Of a stretch of DNA of 5,202 nucleotides, positions 1 through 5,202 are shown piece by piece. Below the pieces are notes generated by a model. The model did not search any database. It saw nothing but the letters and a program-made list of their open reading frames with translations, and was not told the origin of the DNA. The first letter of the stretch is position 1. Each line of letters opens with the position of its first letter. The DNA lies in contig JAJQDK010000085.1 of assembly GCA_021202245.1 (NCBI GenBank), forward strand, positions 1-5,202, given 5' to 3'. Source of the DNA: Clostridiales bacterium (GTDB taxonomy: Bacteria > Bacillota > Clostridia > Oscillospirales > Acutalibacteraceae). The position numbers were made by a program, and so were the translations under genes.

Positions 1-872
1 AAATCGGATTTTCTTGCAGCGGCAGCTTGATACGGGCGAATTTCTTCCATATTTGAAAGCAGATCAGCCCACTTTTCACTCAGGGGATGTTCAGGTGAGA
101 TTACCATATATGTAGCGCCGTAAAGTGTGTCGGCACGAGTTGTATAAATTGTGAGCGTGTCGCCGGTTGTAGTTTGAAAATCCACTTCGGCACCTGTACT
201 TCTGCCTATCCAGTTCTTCTGCTGTGCCTTTACTCTTTCGGGATAATCAACCAAATCGAGATCGTTGATAAGTCTGTCGGCATACTCTGTGATTTTGAGC
301 ATCCACTGCGACTTTACCTTATGAACCACTTCACTGCCGCAGCGCTCGCAAACTCCGTTGACAACCTCTTCATTTGCAAGAACGCATTTGCAGGAGGTGC
401 ACCAATTTACATTCATTTCCTTTTTATAGGCAAGACCGCGCTTATATAGCTGAATAAAAATCCACTGCGTCCACTTGTAGTAATCGGGATCAGTAGTGTT
501 TATCTCACGGCTCCAATCAAAGGAAATTCCCAATGACTGAATCTGCTTTTTGAAACGGGCAATATTATTTTTCGTTACTATTTCGGGATGTATATGGTTT
601 TTAATAGCGTAGTTTTCGGTTGGCAGACCGAAAGCGTCCCAACCTATGGGGTAAAGAACATTATAACCCTGAAGTCTGCGTTTTCTTGCAACCGTATCAA
701 GAGCGGTATACGGACGCGGATGTCCTACGTGCAGACCCTGTCCCGAGGGATACGGAAATTCAATAAGAGCGTAGAATTTTTCCTTAGATGTATCCTCGCT
801 TGCGTGAAAAACGCCCTTTTCTTCCCAGATATTCTGCCATTTCTGTTCAACAGCTTTATGATTATATCTCAA
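1..872 (-). CDS. leuS: Leucyl-tRNA synthetase, N-terminal part (runs off the window)
   Basis: Class I aminoacyl-tRNA synthetase that charges tRNA-Leu in the cytoplasm. The first 290 codons are visible; the C-terminal part, including KMSKS, lies beyond position 1. The N-terminus (RYNHKAVEQKWQ) is typical of bacterial LeuRS. Catalytic-domain motifs follow: FPYPSG at 39-44, the HIGH-type HVGH at 48-51 and GWDAFGLP at 77-84. A zinc ribbon has two Cys pairs (C158/C161 and C175/C178) around VLANEEV. NWIGRS at 220-225 leads into the CP1 editing domain, whose TTRADTLYG motif (244-252) is where most LeuRS have TTRPDT. The start is TTG at 870-872: a strong GAGGAGG sits seven bases upstream and the protein begins exactly where family members do. 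The gene starts 19 bases after rsfS, so co-transcription is likely. The frame is open throughout, with no frameshift seen. Confidence 0.97.
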   Translation of the reverse strand, partial: MRYNHKAVEQKWQNIWEEKGVFHASEDTSKEKFYALIEFPYPSGQGLHVGHPRPYTALDTVARKRRLQGYNVLYPIGWDAFGLPTENYAIKNHIHPEIVTKNNIARFKKQIQSLGISFDWSREINTTDPDYYKWTQWIFIQLYKRGLAYKKEMNVNWCTSCKCVLANEEVVNGVCERCGSEVVHKVKSQWMLKITEYADRLINDLDLVDYPERVKAQQKNWIGRSTGAEVDFQTTTGDTLTIYTTRADTLYGATYMVISPEHPLSEKWADLLSNMEEIRPYQAAAARKSD

Positions 873-879
873 AATAATT

Positions 880-886
880 CCTCCTC
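880..886 (-). promoter_or_regulatory. Strong ribosome binding site that fixes the TTG start of leuS
   Basis: The minus strand reads GAGGAGG here, followed by seven bases (AATTATT) and then TTG. This near-perfect anti-16S match supports TTG as the true leuS start, since no ATG lies at a sensible position nearby. A strong site combined with a weak start codon is common in Bacillota. Confidence 0.85.
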
Positions 887-891
887 AAAAT

Positions 892-1245
892 TCAATCAAC
901 TATTCCCGTTAAATCAACAGGCTTGCCGTCCTGCCATAAGCGGTCAAGGTCATAAAAGCTTCTTGCTTCATCCGAAAACACATTTACAAGCACATCAATG
1001 TAATCAAGTAAAATCCAGGAATTGGATCGGTAGCCCTCAATATGGCTTACCGAAACGCCGGCTTCGTCAAGCTTGTACTCAACTTCGTCGGAAAGAGCTT
1101 TAACGTGGGTTGAGCTTGTACCGGTTGCGATTACCATATAATCGGCAAGGACGGAAATATCGCCGATTTCAATTACCTGTATATCAAGACCCTTTTTGCC
1201 GCTTAGGGCTTTTGCGGTCAGAATTGCCTCTTCATAAGATGTCAT
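892..1245 (-). CDS. rsfS: Ribosomal silencing factor RsfS (Iojap/YbeB family)
   Basis: A 117-residue protein of usual family length. RsfS binds ribosomal protein uL14 on the large subunit and blocks subunit joining, lowering translation in starvation or stationary phase. The family pattern is complete: LADYMVIATGTSS at 33-45, HVKALSDEVE at 47-56, EGYRSNSWILLDY at 70-82, DVLVNVF at 84-90 and FYDLDRLW at 97-104. Many homologues have His in a VHVF-type motif where this one has Asn (N88); this is from memory of the family. The ATG start at 1243-1245 is preceded by AAAGGA inside the last codons of yqeK, only three bases after the yqeK stop, which suggests translational coupling. It is B. subtilis yqeL by position and sequence. 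leuS follows 19 bases downstream. Confidence 0.96.
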   Translation of the reverse strand: MTSYEEAILTAKALSGKKGLDIQVIEIGDISVLADYMVIATGTSSTHVKALSDEVEYKLDEAGVSVSHIEGYRSNSWILLDYIDVLVNVFSDEARSFYDLDRLWQDGKPVDLTGIVD

Positions 1246-1248
1246 TAT

Positions 1249-1830
1249 TTATTTCCTTTCGATAGTGATTTTTAGCATAACGATTTCATTATAACACGCC
1301 AAAGCATCGGGATGAATTGTCATTTCTCGCTTTGACAAATCCTTCAGTGTGAATTTAAGACCGAAAAGCATAGCTTCTTCAAGGCTTTTTTCGGCAAGCT
1401 TACGCATGGTATCAACACCGCTGTATGTACGTTCCTCCGATGTGAAATCTGCAATGAAAATAATTTTCTCAAGCAATGTCATATTTGCTCTTCCCGTGGT
1501 GTGATAACGCACGGCGTTGAGAATGTCCTCATCCGTTATTTTGAGTTTGTCCTTTATATAGGCGCTGCCGCTTATACCGTGCCAGAGCTTAGGCGTATTT
1601 TTTTGAATATCGTCTAAAATTATACCACTGTCATTCATAATTTGCAACTGTTCATCCTTTGAAACTTCCTTGGTGATGTCGTGCAAAATTCCGGCAACAG
1701 CTGCTCTTTGTGCGTCACATCCGTATTTTTGAGCAAGTCTGACAGCCTCCTTTGAAACATTCAGGCAGTGGGTGTATCTGTACTCACTCATATTTGCCTT
1801 GACGAGTTTTTTGTAATCATTGGCTTTCAA
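1249..1830 (-). CDS. yqeK: YqeK, HD-domain bis(5'-nucleosyl)-tetraphosphatase (symmetrical)
   Basis: A 193-residue HD-superfamily metal-dependent phosphohydrolase. Characterised Bacillota YqeK proteins cleave diadenosine tetraphosphate (Ap4A) symmetrically to two ADP; assignment here rests on family membership. Candidate metal ligands are all present: H21 (RYTHCLNVS), H50-D51 (GILHDITKE), H84 (LWHGISG), H110 (RYHTTGR) and D128 (FIADF). TTLLEK-like MTLLEKIIFIADF at 117-129 is a YqeK hallmark. The start is TTG at 1828-1830: it leaves the usual short helix before the first His, whereas the first in-frame ATG (codon 14) would cut too close to H21. A modest GGATG lies upstream, overlapping the end of nadD. 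It starts four bases after nadD and ends three bases before rsfS. The neighbouring NadD makes a dinucleotide cofactor, so a shared nucleotide-metabolism theme is plausible but unproven. Confidence 0.93.
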   Translation of the reverse strand: MKANDYKKLVKANMSEYRYTHCLNVSKEAVRLAQKYGCDAQRAAVAGILHDITKEVSKDEQLQIMNDSGIILDDIQKNTPKLWHGISGSAYIKDKLKITDEDILNAVRYHTTGRANMTLLEKIIFIADFTSEERTYSGVDTMRKLAEKSLEEAMLFGLKFTLKDLSKREMTIHPDALACYNEIVMLKITIERK

Positions 1831-1834
1831 GAAA

Positions 1835-2440
1835 TCACATCCGATACAATTTATTTTTCACAATGTATTCATAAACATTCTTGTCAATAAGTGTTTTAAG
1901 AATGTCGAAATTATGGATATTTTTTCTGATAAAGGTAGAAGAAACCTGCATAACAGGGTCAGGCAAAATCAGCGCTTCAGCTCCCATAGGCTTTATAACG
2001 GATTCATAATATTTAAACAAATCGGAATAATCCGATTTGTTTCTGGGAATTGCTGTCATTACAGCGCTGCGGAAAATACTGACGGGATTTCTCCACTTAT
2101 CAAGAGTCAGGAACATATCTGCTCCCATAATAAAGTAAAGTCTGTCGTCAGGGCGATTTTCCTTTAAAAGCTCAAGCGTTTGATAGGTATAGCTTTTACC
2201 CTTTCGTTTTATTTCAATATCAGATACAGTGTAGCCCTCTAAACCTTCACACGCAAGCCTGCACATATTAAGCCTGTGTTCAGAGTCGGCAAGACAGCTG
2301 CTCGTCTTGTGCGGAGGCGTAAATGAGGGAATTAAAATAATCTCATCAAGTTCTGCTTTCTCTTTGCAATATTGCGAAAGCATAATGTGCCCGTTGTGTA
2401 TAGGATTAAATGTCCCGCCTAAAACACCTATTTTCTTCAT
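1835..2440 (-). CDS. nadD: Nicotinate-nucleotide adenylyltransferase
   Basis: A 201-residue cytosolic nucleotidyltransferase that joins nicotinate mononucleotide and ATP to give deamido-NAD, a step shared by the de novo and salvage routes to NAD. The N-terminal nucleotide-binding signature GGTFNPIHNGH spans 8-18 and contains the HxGH motif. Further family motifs are PPHK at 42-45, SYTYQT at 83-88, MGADM at 105-109 with W116, and the C-terminal SSTFIR at 167-172. Length and motif spacing are normal. The ATG at 2438-2440 overlaps the TGA of yhbY as ATGA, a classic translational-coupling arrangement. The nadD-yqeK-rsfS order matches B. subtilis. Codons for residues 133-142 (RNKSDYSDLF) form a perfect 12-bp-arm inverted repeat, described separately. 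Confidence 0.97.
   Translation of the reverse strand: MKKIGVLGGTFNPIHNGHIMLSQYCKEKAELDEIILIPSFTPPHKTSSCLADSEHRLNMCRLACEGLEGYTVSDIEIKRKGKSYTYQTLELLKENRPDDRLYFIMGADMFLTLDKWRNPVSIFRSAVMTAIPRNKSDYSDLFKYYESVIKPMGAEALILPDPVMQVSSTFIRKNIHNFDILKTLIDKNVYEYIVKNKLYRM
1838..1842 (-). promoter_or_regulatory. Weak ribosome binding site for the TTG start of yqeK
   Basis: The minus strand reads GGATG seven bases before the TTG, overlapping the end of nadD. The match to AGGAGG is partial and the start codon is weak. Translation of yqeK therefore probably depends on ribosomes finishing nadD four bases upstream. This is inferred from spacing only. Confidence 0.45.
2015..2042 (-). repeat. Perfect inverted repeat (12-bp arms, 4-base loop) within nadD
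   Basis: The left arm AAACAAATCGGA (2015-2026) and right arm TCCGATTTGTTT (2031-2042) are exact reverse complements around the loop ATAA. The nadD mRNA could fold into a 12-bp hairpin with a four-base loop. It encodes a linker-like stretch (NKSDYSDLF) after the MGADM motif, a region that varies between NadD proteins. The stem has only four G:C pairs and no U-run follows, so an intrinsic terminator is unlikely. The repeat itself is certain; any function is unknown. Confidence 0.85.
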
Positions 2441-2742
2441 CTGCTTTTAGCCTTGGGTAAAACTATTTTCGGCTCGTCCTCGTTTTCTCTGTACAAAACA
2501 AATTTTGAGCCGATTACCTGCACAACATCGGCGTTACATTTTTCAGAAACCAGGTTTGCAGCCTCACGGGAGGAATAAACGCTGTTTTCAAGCACCTTTC
2601 CCTTTATCAATTCGCGGGCGTTAAGAGCGGAATCCGCTTGCTTTAAGATATTGTCGGTAATTTCGCCTTTTCCTATATAGAGAATTGTGTCAATTCCGTT
2701 TGATAAGCCACGCAAATAAGCACGCTGTTTACTTGTAAGCAT
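2437..2742 (-). CDS. yhbY: YhbY-type CRM-domain RNA-binding ribosome assembly factor
   Basis: A 101-residue single-domain protein of the CRS1-YhbY (CRM) family, equivalent to B. subtilis YqeI. YhbY of Escherichia coli associates with pre-50S particles, so a role in large-subunit assembly is expected. Family features visible are LTSKQRAYLRGL at 2-13, the GKGEIT loop at 24-29 (the conserved GxxG-like RNA-binding turn), ARELIKGKVLENS at 42-54, and QVIGSKFVLYR at 75-85. A short basic tail (LPKAKSR) follows. The ATG at 2740-2742 is preceded by GAAAGGA about ten bases upstream. It begins after the largest gap in the window (44 bases after rdgB) and its stop overlaps the nadD start. In many Bacillota it sits after an obg or yqeH GTPase gene; here rdgB takes that place. 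Confidence 0.95.
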   Translation of the reverse strand: MLTSKQRAYLRGLSNGIDTILYIGKGEITDNILKQADSALNARELIKGKVLENSVYSSREAANLVSEKCNADVVQVIGSKFVLYRENEDEPKIVLPKAKSR

Positions 2743-2764
2743 ATATCATATTCCTTTCGGATGT

Positions 2765-2797
2765 TAAATAAGGGGATTGCCCTAAGCTATTTGTCAA
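2765..2797 (-). promoter_or_regulatory. Possible weak internal promoter before yhbY
   Basis: The last codons of rdgB contain a perfect TTGACA on the minus strand (2792-2797). The only nearby -10 candidates are poor: CCTTAT (2768-2773, 18-base spacer) and TATTTA (2765-2770, 21-base spacer), each matching TATAAT at three positions. The location in front of the one sizeable gap is suggestive, but TTGACA also arises from the codons for the C-terminal Phe-Asp-Lys. Low confidence. Confidence 0.2.
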
Positions 2798-3380
2798 AGT
2801 ATTTTTTCAGTTCGGTCCGAAGCTTTCTGAGAGCCTGTCCTCTGTGACTGATTGCGTCCTTTTCTTCAGCAGTAAGCTCGGCATAGCTTTTGCCGTTTAC
2901 CGTGAACACAGGGTCATAACCGAAGCCGCCGTTTCCGTAGGGTTCGGTTGAAATCATTCCTTCGCAGATACCCTCGACCTCAATTTTATGTCCATCGGGC
3001 AAAATACAGCAAATTGCAGAAGTGAAATGAGCGGTGCGAAGCTTATCGGGTACGTCTTTCATTTCATTCAGAAGCTTGTTATAACGCTGCTCGTCGGTTG
3101 CATTTTCTCCGGCATATCGAGCGGAATAAATGCCCGGCCTTCCGTTAAGTGCGTCAACAGATATTCCGGAATCATCGGCAACAGACGGCATACCGGTTTT
3201 TTGAAAAGCCGCATTTGCTTTCAAAAAAGCGTTTTCGGCAAATGTTACACCCGTTTCTTCAACCTCATCAAGCATAACACCTGATTCCTTTGCGGAAACT
3301 GCGTTAATTCCGAGCGGATTTAATATTCTTTCAAGCTCTTTGAGCTTTTTAGGATTGTTTGTAGCGATAATAAATTTCAT
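2787..3380 (-). CDS. rdgB: XTP/dITP pyrophosphatase (RdgB/HAM1 family)
   Basis: A 197-residue cytosolic house-cleaning enzyme that hydrolyses dITP, ITP and XTP to the monophosphate plus pyrophosphate, keeping deaminated purines out of DNA and RNA. Motifs in order: ATNNPKKLKE at 6-15 (phosphate binding), TFAENAFLKA at 46-55, ADDSGISVDAL at 68-78 with the acidic pair D69/D70, GRPGIYSARYAG at 80-91, GNGGFGYDPVF at 149-159, and ISHRGQA at 177-183 (base recognition). Length is typical. The start is the ATG at 3378-3380, one base after the ftsY stop, with GAGG inside the last ftsY codons. The frame is open 32 codons further upstream, but that stretch lies inside ftsY and has no family similarity. 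The stop codon is TAG, which shows TAG is used as a stop in this genome. Confidence 0.97.
   Translation of the reverse strand: MKFIIATNNPKKLKELERILNPLGINAVSAKESGVMLDEVEETGVTFAENAFLKANAAFQKTGMPSVADDSGISVDALNGRPGIYSARYAGENATDEQRYNKLLNEMKDVPDKLRTAHFTSAICCILPDGHKIEVEGICEGMISTEPYGNGGFGYDPVFTVNGKSYAELTAEEKDAISHRGQALRKLRTELKKYFDK
3197..3228 (-). repeat. A/T-rich inverted repeat (10-bp arms, 12-base loop) within rdgB
   Basis: TTTTTTGAAA (3197-3206) is the exact reverse complement of TTTCAAAAAA (3219-3228). The arms encode the conserved TFAENAFLKANAAFQK area of RdgB, rich in Lys and Phe codons, so the repeat is probably a by-product of protein sequence and A/T bias. Confidence 0.55.
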
Positions 3381-3381
3381 T

Positions 3382-4311
3382 TTATTCCTCTTTATCGTTT
3401 TCGGCAGTTGTAAACAGCGCCTTGGCAAAGCTCTCGGCATCAAAAGGCTGCAAATCATCGATTTGTTCACCCACACCGATATATTTTACGGGTATTCCGA
3501 GCCCCTCTTTAATTGCAAGAACAACTCCGCCTTTGGCGGTTCCGTCAAGCTTTGTAAGCACGATGCCAGTAATCCCGGTTGCTTCTCTGAATTGTTGAGC
3601 CTGATTAACGGCATTTTGCCCTGTGGTAGCGTCAAGCACGAGCAGCTTTTCCTTTGCTGCATCCGGCAACTCACGGTCAATAATTCGGTTGATTTTAGCA
3701 AGCTCGTCCATAAGATGCTTCTTATTGTGCAGACGTCCTGCCGTATCGCAGATAATAACATCGGCTTTTCTTGCCTTTGCGGCAGAGATAGCATCAAAAA
3801 CCACAGCGGCCGGATCACTGCCCTCGCTTTGCTTAATAATTTCGCAATTGCTTCGCTGTGCCCATATATCAAGCTGTTCAATAGCTGCGGCACGGAAGGT
3901 ATCGGCTGCAGCAAGAATAACTCTTTTCCCCTGTTTTATAAAGCTGTTGGCAAGCTTTCCTATTGTGGTGGTTTTTCCGACACCGTTTACCCCTATTACA
4001 AGAATAATTGACGGCTGAGTGGAAAGGTCAAGCTCCTCGCCGCCTTTAAGCATATCGGTGACAATTTCTTCAAGAAGGGTATGAATCTTTTCCGGGTCGG
4101 TTATTCCCTCTTCTTTAACCCTTTTGCGAAGCTCGTCGCAGATGCGTTCGGCAGTGGGAACGCCGACGTCGCCCATAACAAGCAGCTCTTCAAGCTCCTC
4201 AAAAAGCTCCTCGTCAATTTTGGTAAAAGATTTGAGCATTGAGTCAATTTGACCTACAACCGCATCCCTTGTTTTTTTTAATCCGTCTTTAATCTTACTG
4301 AATAATCCCAT
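3382..4311 (-). CDS. ftsY: Signal recognition particle receptor FtsY
   Basis: A 309-residue SRP-type GTPase that docks ribosome-SRP complexes at the cytoplasmic membrane and hands them to the Sec translocon. An amphipathic Lys-rich helix opens the protein (MGLFSKIKDGLKKT), the likely membrane-targeting segment; the long acidic A domain of E. coli FtsY is absent, as usual in Bacillota. The helical N domain covers about 20-90 (EELLVMGDVG at 41-50). The NG GTPase motifs are all present: G1 GVNGVGKT at 107-114, G2 DTFRAAA at 137-143, G3 DTAGR at 189-193, G4 TKLDG at 253-257 and G5 GVGEQ at 279-283, followed by DDLQPF at 285-290. TGQNAV at 230-235 is further SRP-GTPase sequence. ATG at 4309-4311 follows AAAGGA; smc ends 17 bases upstream. 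Its stop lies one base before rdgB. Confidence 0.98.
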   Translation of the reverse strand: MGLFSKIKDGLKKTRDAVVGQIDSMLKSFTKIDEELFEELEELLVMGDVGVPTAERICDELRKRVKEEGITDPEKIHTLLEEIVTDMLKGGEELDLSTQPSIILVIGVNGVGKTTTIGKLANSFIKQGKRVILAAADTFRAAAIEQLDIWAQRSNCEIIKQSEGSDPAAVVFDAISAAKARKADVIICDTAGRLHNKKHLMDELAKINRIIDRELPDAAKEKLLVLDATTGQNAVNQAQQFREATGITGIVLTKLDGTAKGGVVLAIKEGLGIPVKYIGVGEQIDDLQPFDAESFAKALFTTAENDKEE

Positions 4312-4328
4312 AAAATCAGTCCTTTGTA

Positions 4329-5202
4329 TTACTTTGAATCAATACCGAGCTTTTCAGCTACCTCTGATGAACGAAGCTCAAGAAGCTTTGATACGCCCTC
4401 CTCCTGCATAGTAACTCCGTAAAGCACATCCGCTTCTTCCATTGTTCCCCTGCGGTGAGTTATCAGGATAAACTGTGTATTATCGGTTAATCTGCGCAAA
4501 TATCCGGCAAAACGATAAACATTAACATCGTCAAGAGCTGCCTCAATTTCGTCCATAACACAAAAAGGCGCAGGTCTTACCTTCATTATAGCAAAATACA
4601 GAGCGATTGCAACAAGAGCTTTTTCGCCGCCCGACAATGCGTCAAGATGGACAACGATTTTGCCTGGAGGATGAACAATAATATCAATACCGCAGGTAAG
4701 CACGTTTTCGGGGTCGTCAAGTGCAAGCGAGGCAGTACCGCCTCCGAAAAGCTCCTTGAAGGTATAGGTAAAGTTTTTATTGATTTCTTCAAAGCTTTCG
4801 ATGAAGGATTCTTTCATTTGCTTGGTTAAATCGGTGATAAGCCGTTCTATTTCCTTCTTTGACTTTTCAACGTCATTAACCTGCGCGCTCATAAATTCGT
4901 ACCGCTTTGAAACCTCTTTATACTCCTCTATTGCAGACACATTTACATTACCGAGAGCCTTAATCTTTTGTTTCAGCTCGTTAAGTCTTTTCTGCGCCTG
5001 AGAAGTATTTTCGATTTTAACGGAAATTTGTTCGGCTTCACGCTTTGTAAGCTCATATTCCTCCCAAAGCTTGGAAATGATGTCGTCATATTGTTTTTGA
5101 AGATTGATTTTTCGCTCTTCAAGCCGGGCAAGCTCTCTGCCGGTTGTTTCACGCTCAGATGTTTTATCGCGCTCAATTTTGCGGGATTCAACCTAACGCC
5201 TT
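4329..5202 (-). CDS. smc: Chromosome segregation protein SMC, C-terminal part (with an in-frame TAG at the window edge)
   Basis: SMC is the ATPase core of the bacterial condensin (with ScpA and ScpB) that compacts and separates chromosomes. Between the TAG at 5193-5195 and the terminal TAA there are 287 codons, about a quarter of a normal ~1,190-residue SMC. The first ~80 residues are Lys/Glu-rich coiled coil ending in the typical KLWEEYELT and ALGNVN segments. The ATPase half-domain follows: SAIEEYKEVSKRYEF, the ABC signature LSGGEKAL (4614-4637), Walker B and D-loop FCVMDEIEAALDD (4527-4565), the H-loop ITHRRGTME (4437-4463), then GVTMQEEGVSKLLEL. Walker A, the first coiled coil and the hinge would lie upstream. 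A GTG at 4938-4940 is an internal valine codon of the conserved NVNVSAIEEY stretch, not a start. The TAG is either an end-of-sequence error or a true disruption. ftsY follows after 17 bases. Confidence 0.93.

Noticed and set aside
371..393. A direct repeat of CATTTGCA in leuS
   Set aside because: It encodes the Cys/Lys/Ala residues of the conserved zinc ribbon (CKCVLANE) and is only two short copies; coincidence of codons.
1028..1052. An imperfect inverted repeat (CGGTAGCC with GGCTTACCG) in rsfS
   Set aside because: It has a bulge and falls on codons of the conserved EGYRSN motif, so protein constraint explains it.
588..1103. A 171-codon plus-strand open frame across the leuS-rsfS junction
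   Set aside because: It is antisense to two well-conserved genes and spans their boundary, and its translation shows no recognisable domain.
2743..2786. An intrinsic terminator in the rdgB-yhbY gap
   Set aside because: The only stem is AGGG/CCCT, four base pairs, followed by TTATTTAA rather than a U-run; far too weak.
3381..3476. A 32-codon N-terminal extension of rdgB beginning inside ftsY
   Set aside because: The extension is out-of-frame ftsY sequence. RdgB proteins begin at MKFIIATNN, and the ATG at 3378-3380 has its own ribosome binding site.
3340..4011. A 223-codon open frame on the plus strand opposite ftsY, with hydrophobic and Cys-rich stretches
   Set aside because: It lies antisense to a fully conserved ftsY, resembles no family I know, and its composition is what the complement of ftsY codons gives. 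Two further frames in this area (plus 3623-4018, minus 3486-3914) are also shadows.
4938..4940. GTG as a start codon for a short 203-residue SMC-like protein
   Set aside because: The codon is the second Val of the conserved NVNVSAIEEY segment; SMC coiled coil continues in frame upstream and no ribosome binding site is present.

Overview
The window carries eight protein-coding genes, all on the minus strand and packed head to tail. Read in the direction of transcription (high to low coordinates) they are: smc (3' part only), ftsY, rdgB, yhbY, nadD, yqeK, rsfS and leuS (5' part only). Gaps are 17, 1, 44, -4, 4, 3 and 19 bases, and no convincing terminator lies in any of them. The simplest reading is one long housekeeping transcription unit entering and leaving the window. 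No RNA gene, mobile element, CRISPR array or attachment site was seen, and there is no gene-free stretch over 44 bases.

Organism: the yhbY-nadD-yqeK-rsfS order is the one known from Bacillota (yqeI-nadD-yqeK-yqeL in Bacillus subtilis), and smc directly followed by ftsY is also a Bacillota arrangement. The moderately low G+C by eye, the AGGAGG-type ribosome binding sites, TTG starts in two of eight genes, and the protein flavour (LeuRS, SMC and YqeK of clostridial type) suggest a member of Clostridia, possibly an Oscillospiraceae/Ruminococcaceae-like gut bacterium. The family-level placement is inference.

Layout: 4329-5202 holds the C-terminal coiled coil and ATPase half-domain of SMC, with an in-frame TAG only seven bases from the window edge. 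3382-4311 is ftsY (SRP receptor GTPase). 2787-3380 is rdgB (house-cleaning ITP/XTP pyrophosphatase). After the only sizeable gap come yhbY (CRM-domain ribosome-assembly factor, 2437-2742), nadD (NAD biosynthesis, 1835-2440), yqeK (HD-domain dinucleotide polyphosphate hydrolase, 1249-1830), rsfS (ribosomal silencing factor, 892-1245) and the first 290 codons of leuS (1-872).

Functionally the block mixes chromosome segregation (SMC), co-translational membrane targeting (FtsY), nucleotide-pool hygiene (RdgB, YqeK), NAD supply (NadD), ribosome maturation and dormancy (YhbY, RsfS) and aminoacylation (LeuS). Everything is well-known core biology; I found no previously undescribed system. The points worth a second look are the in-frame stop in smc, a perfect 12-bp-arm hairpin inside nadD, a consensus-like -35 element at the end of rdgB, and the LeuRS subfamily signatures.
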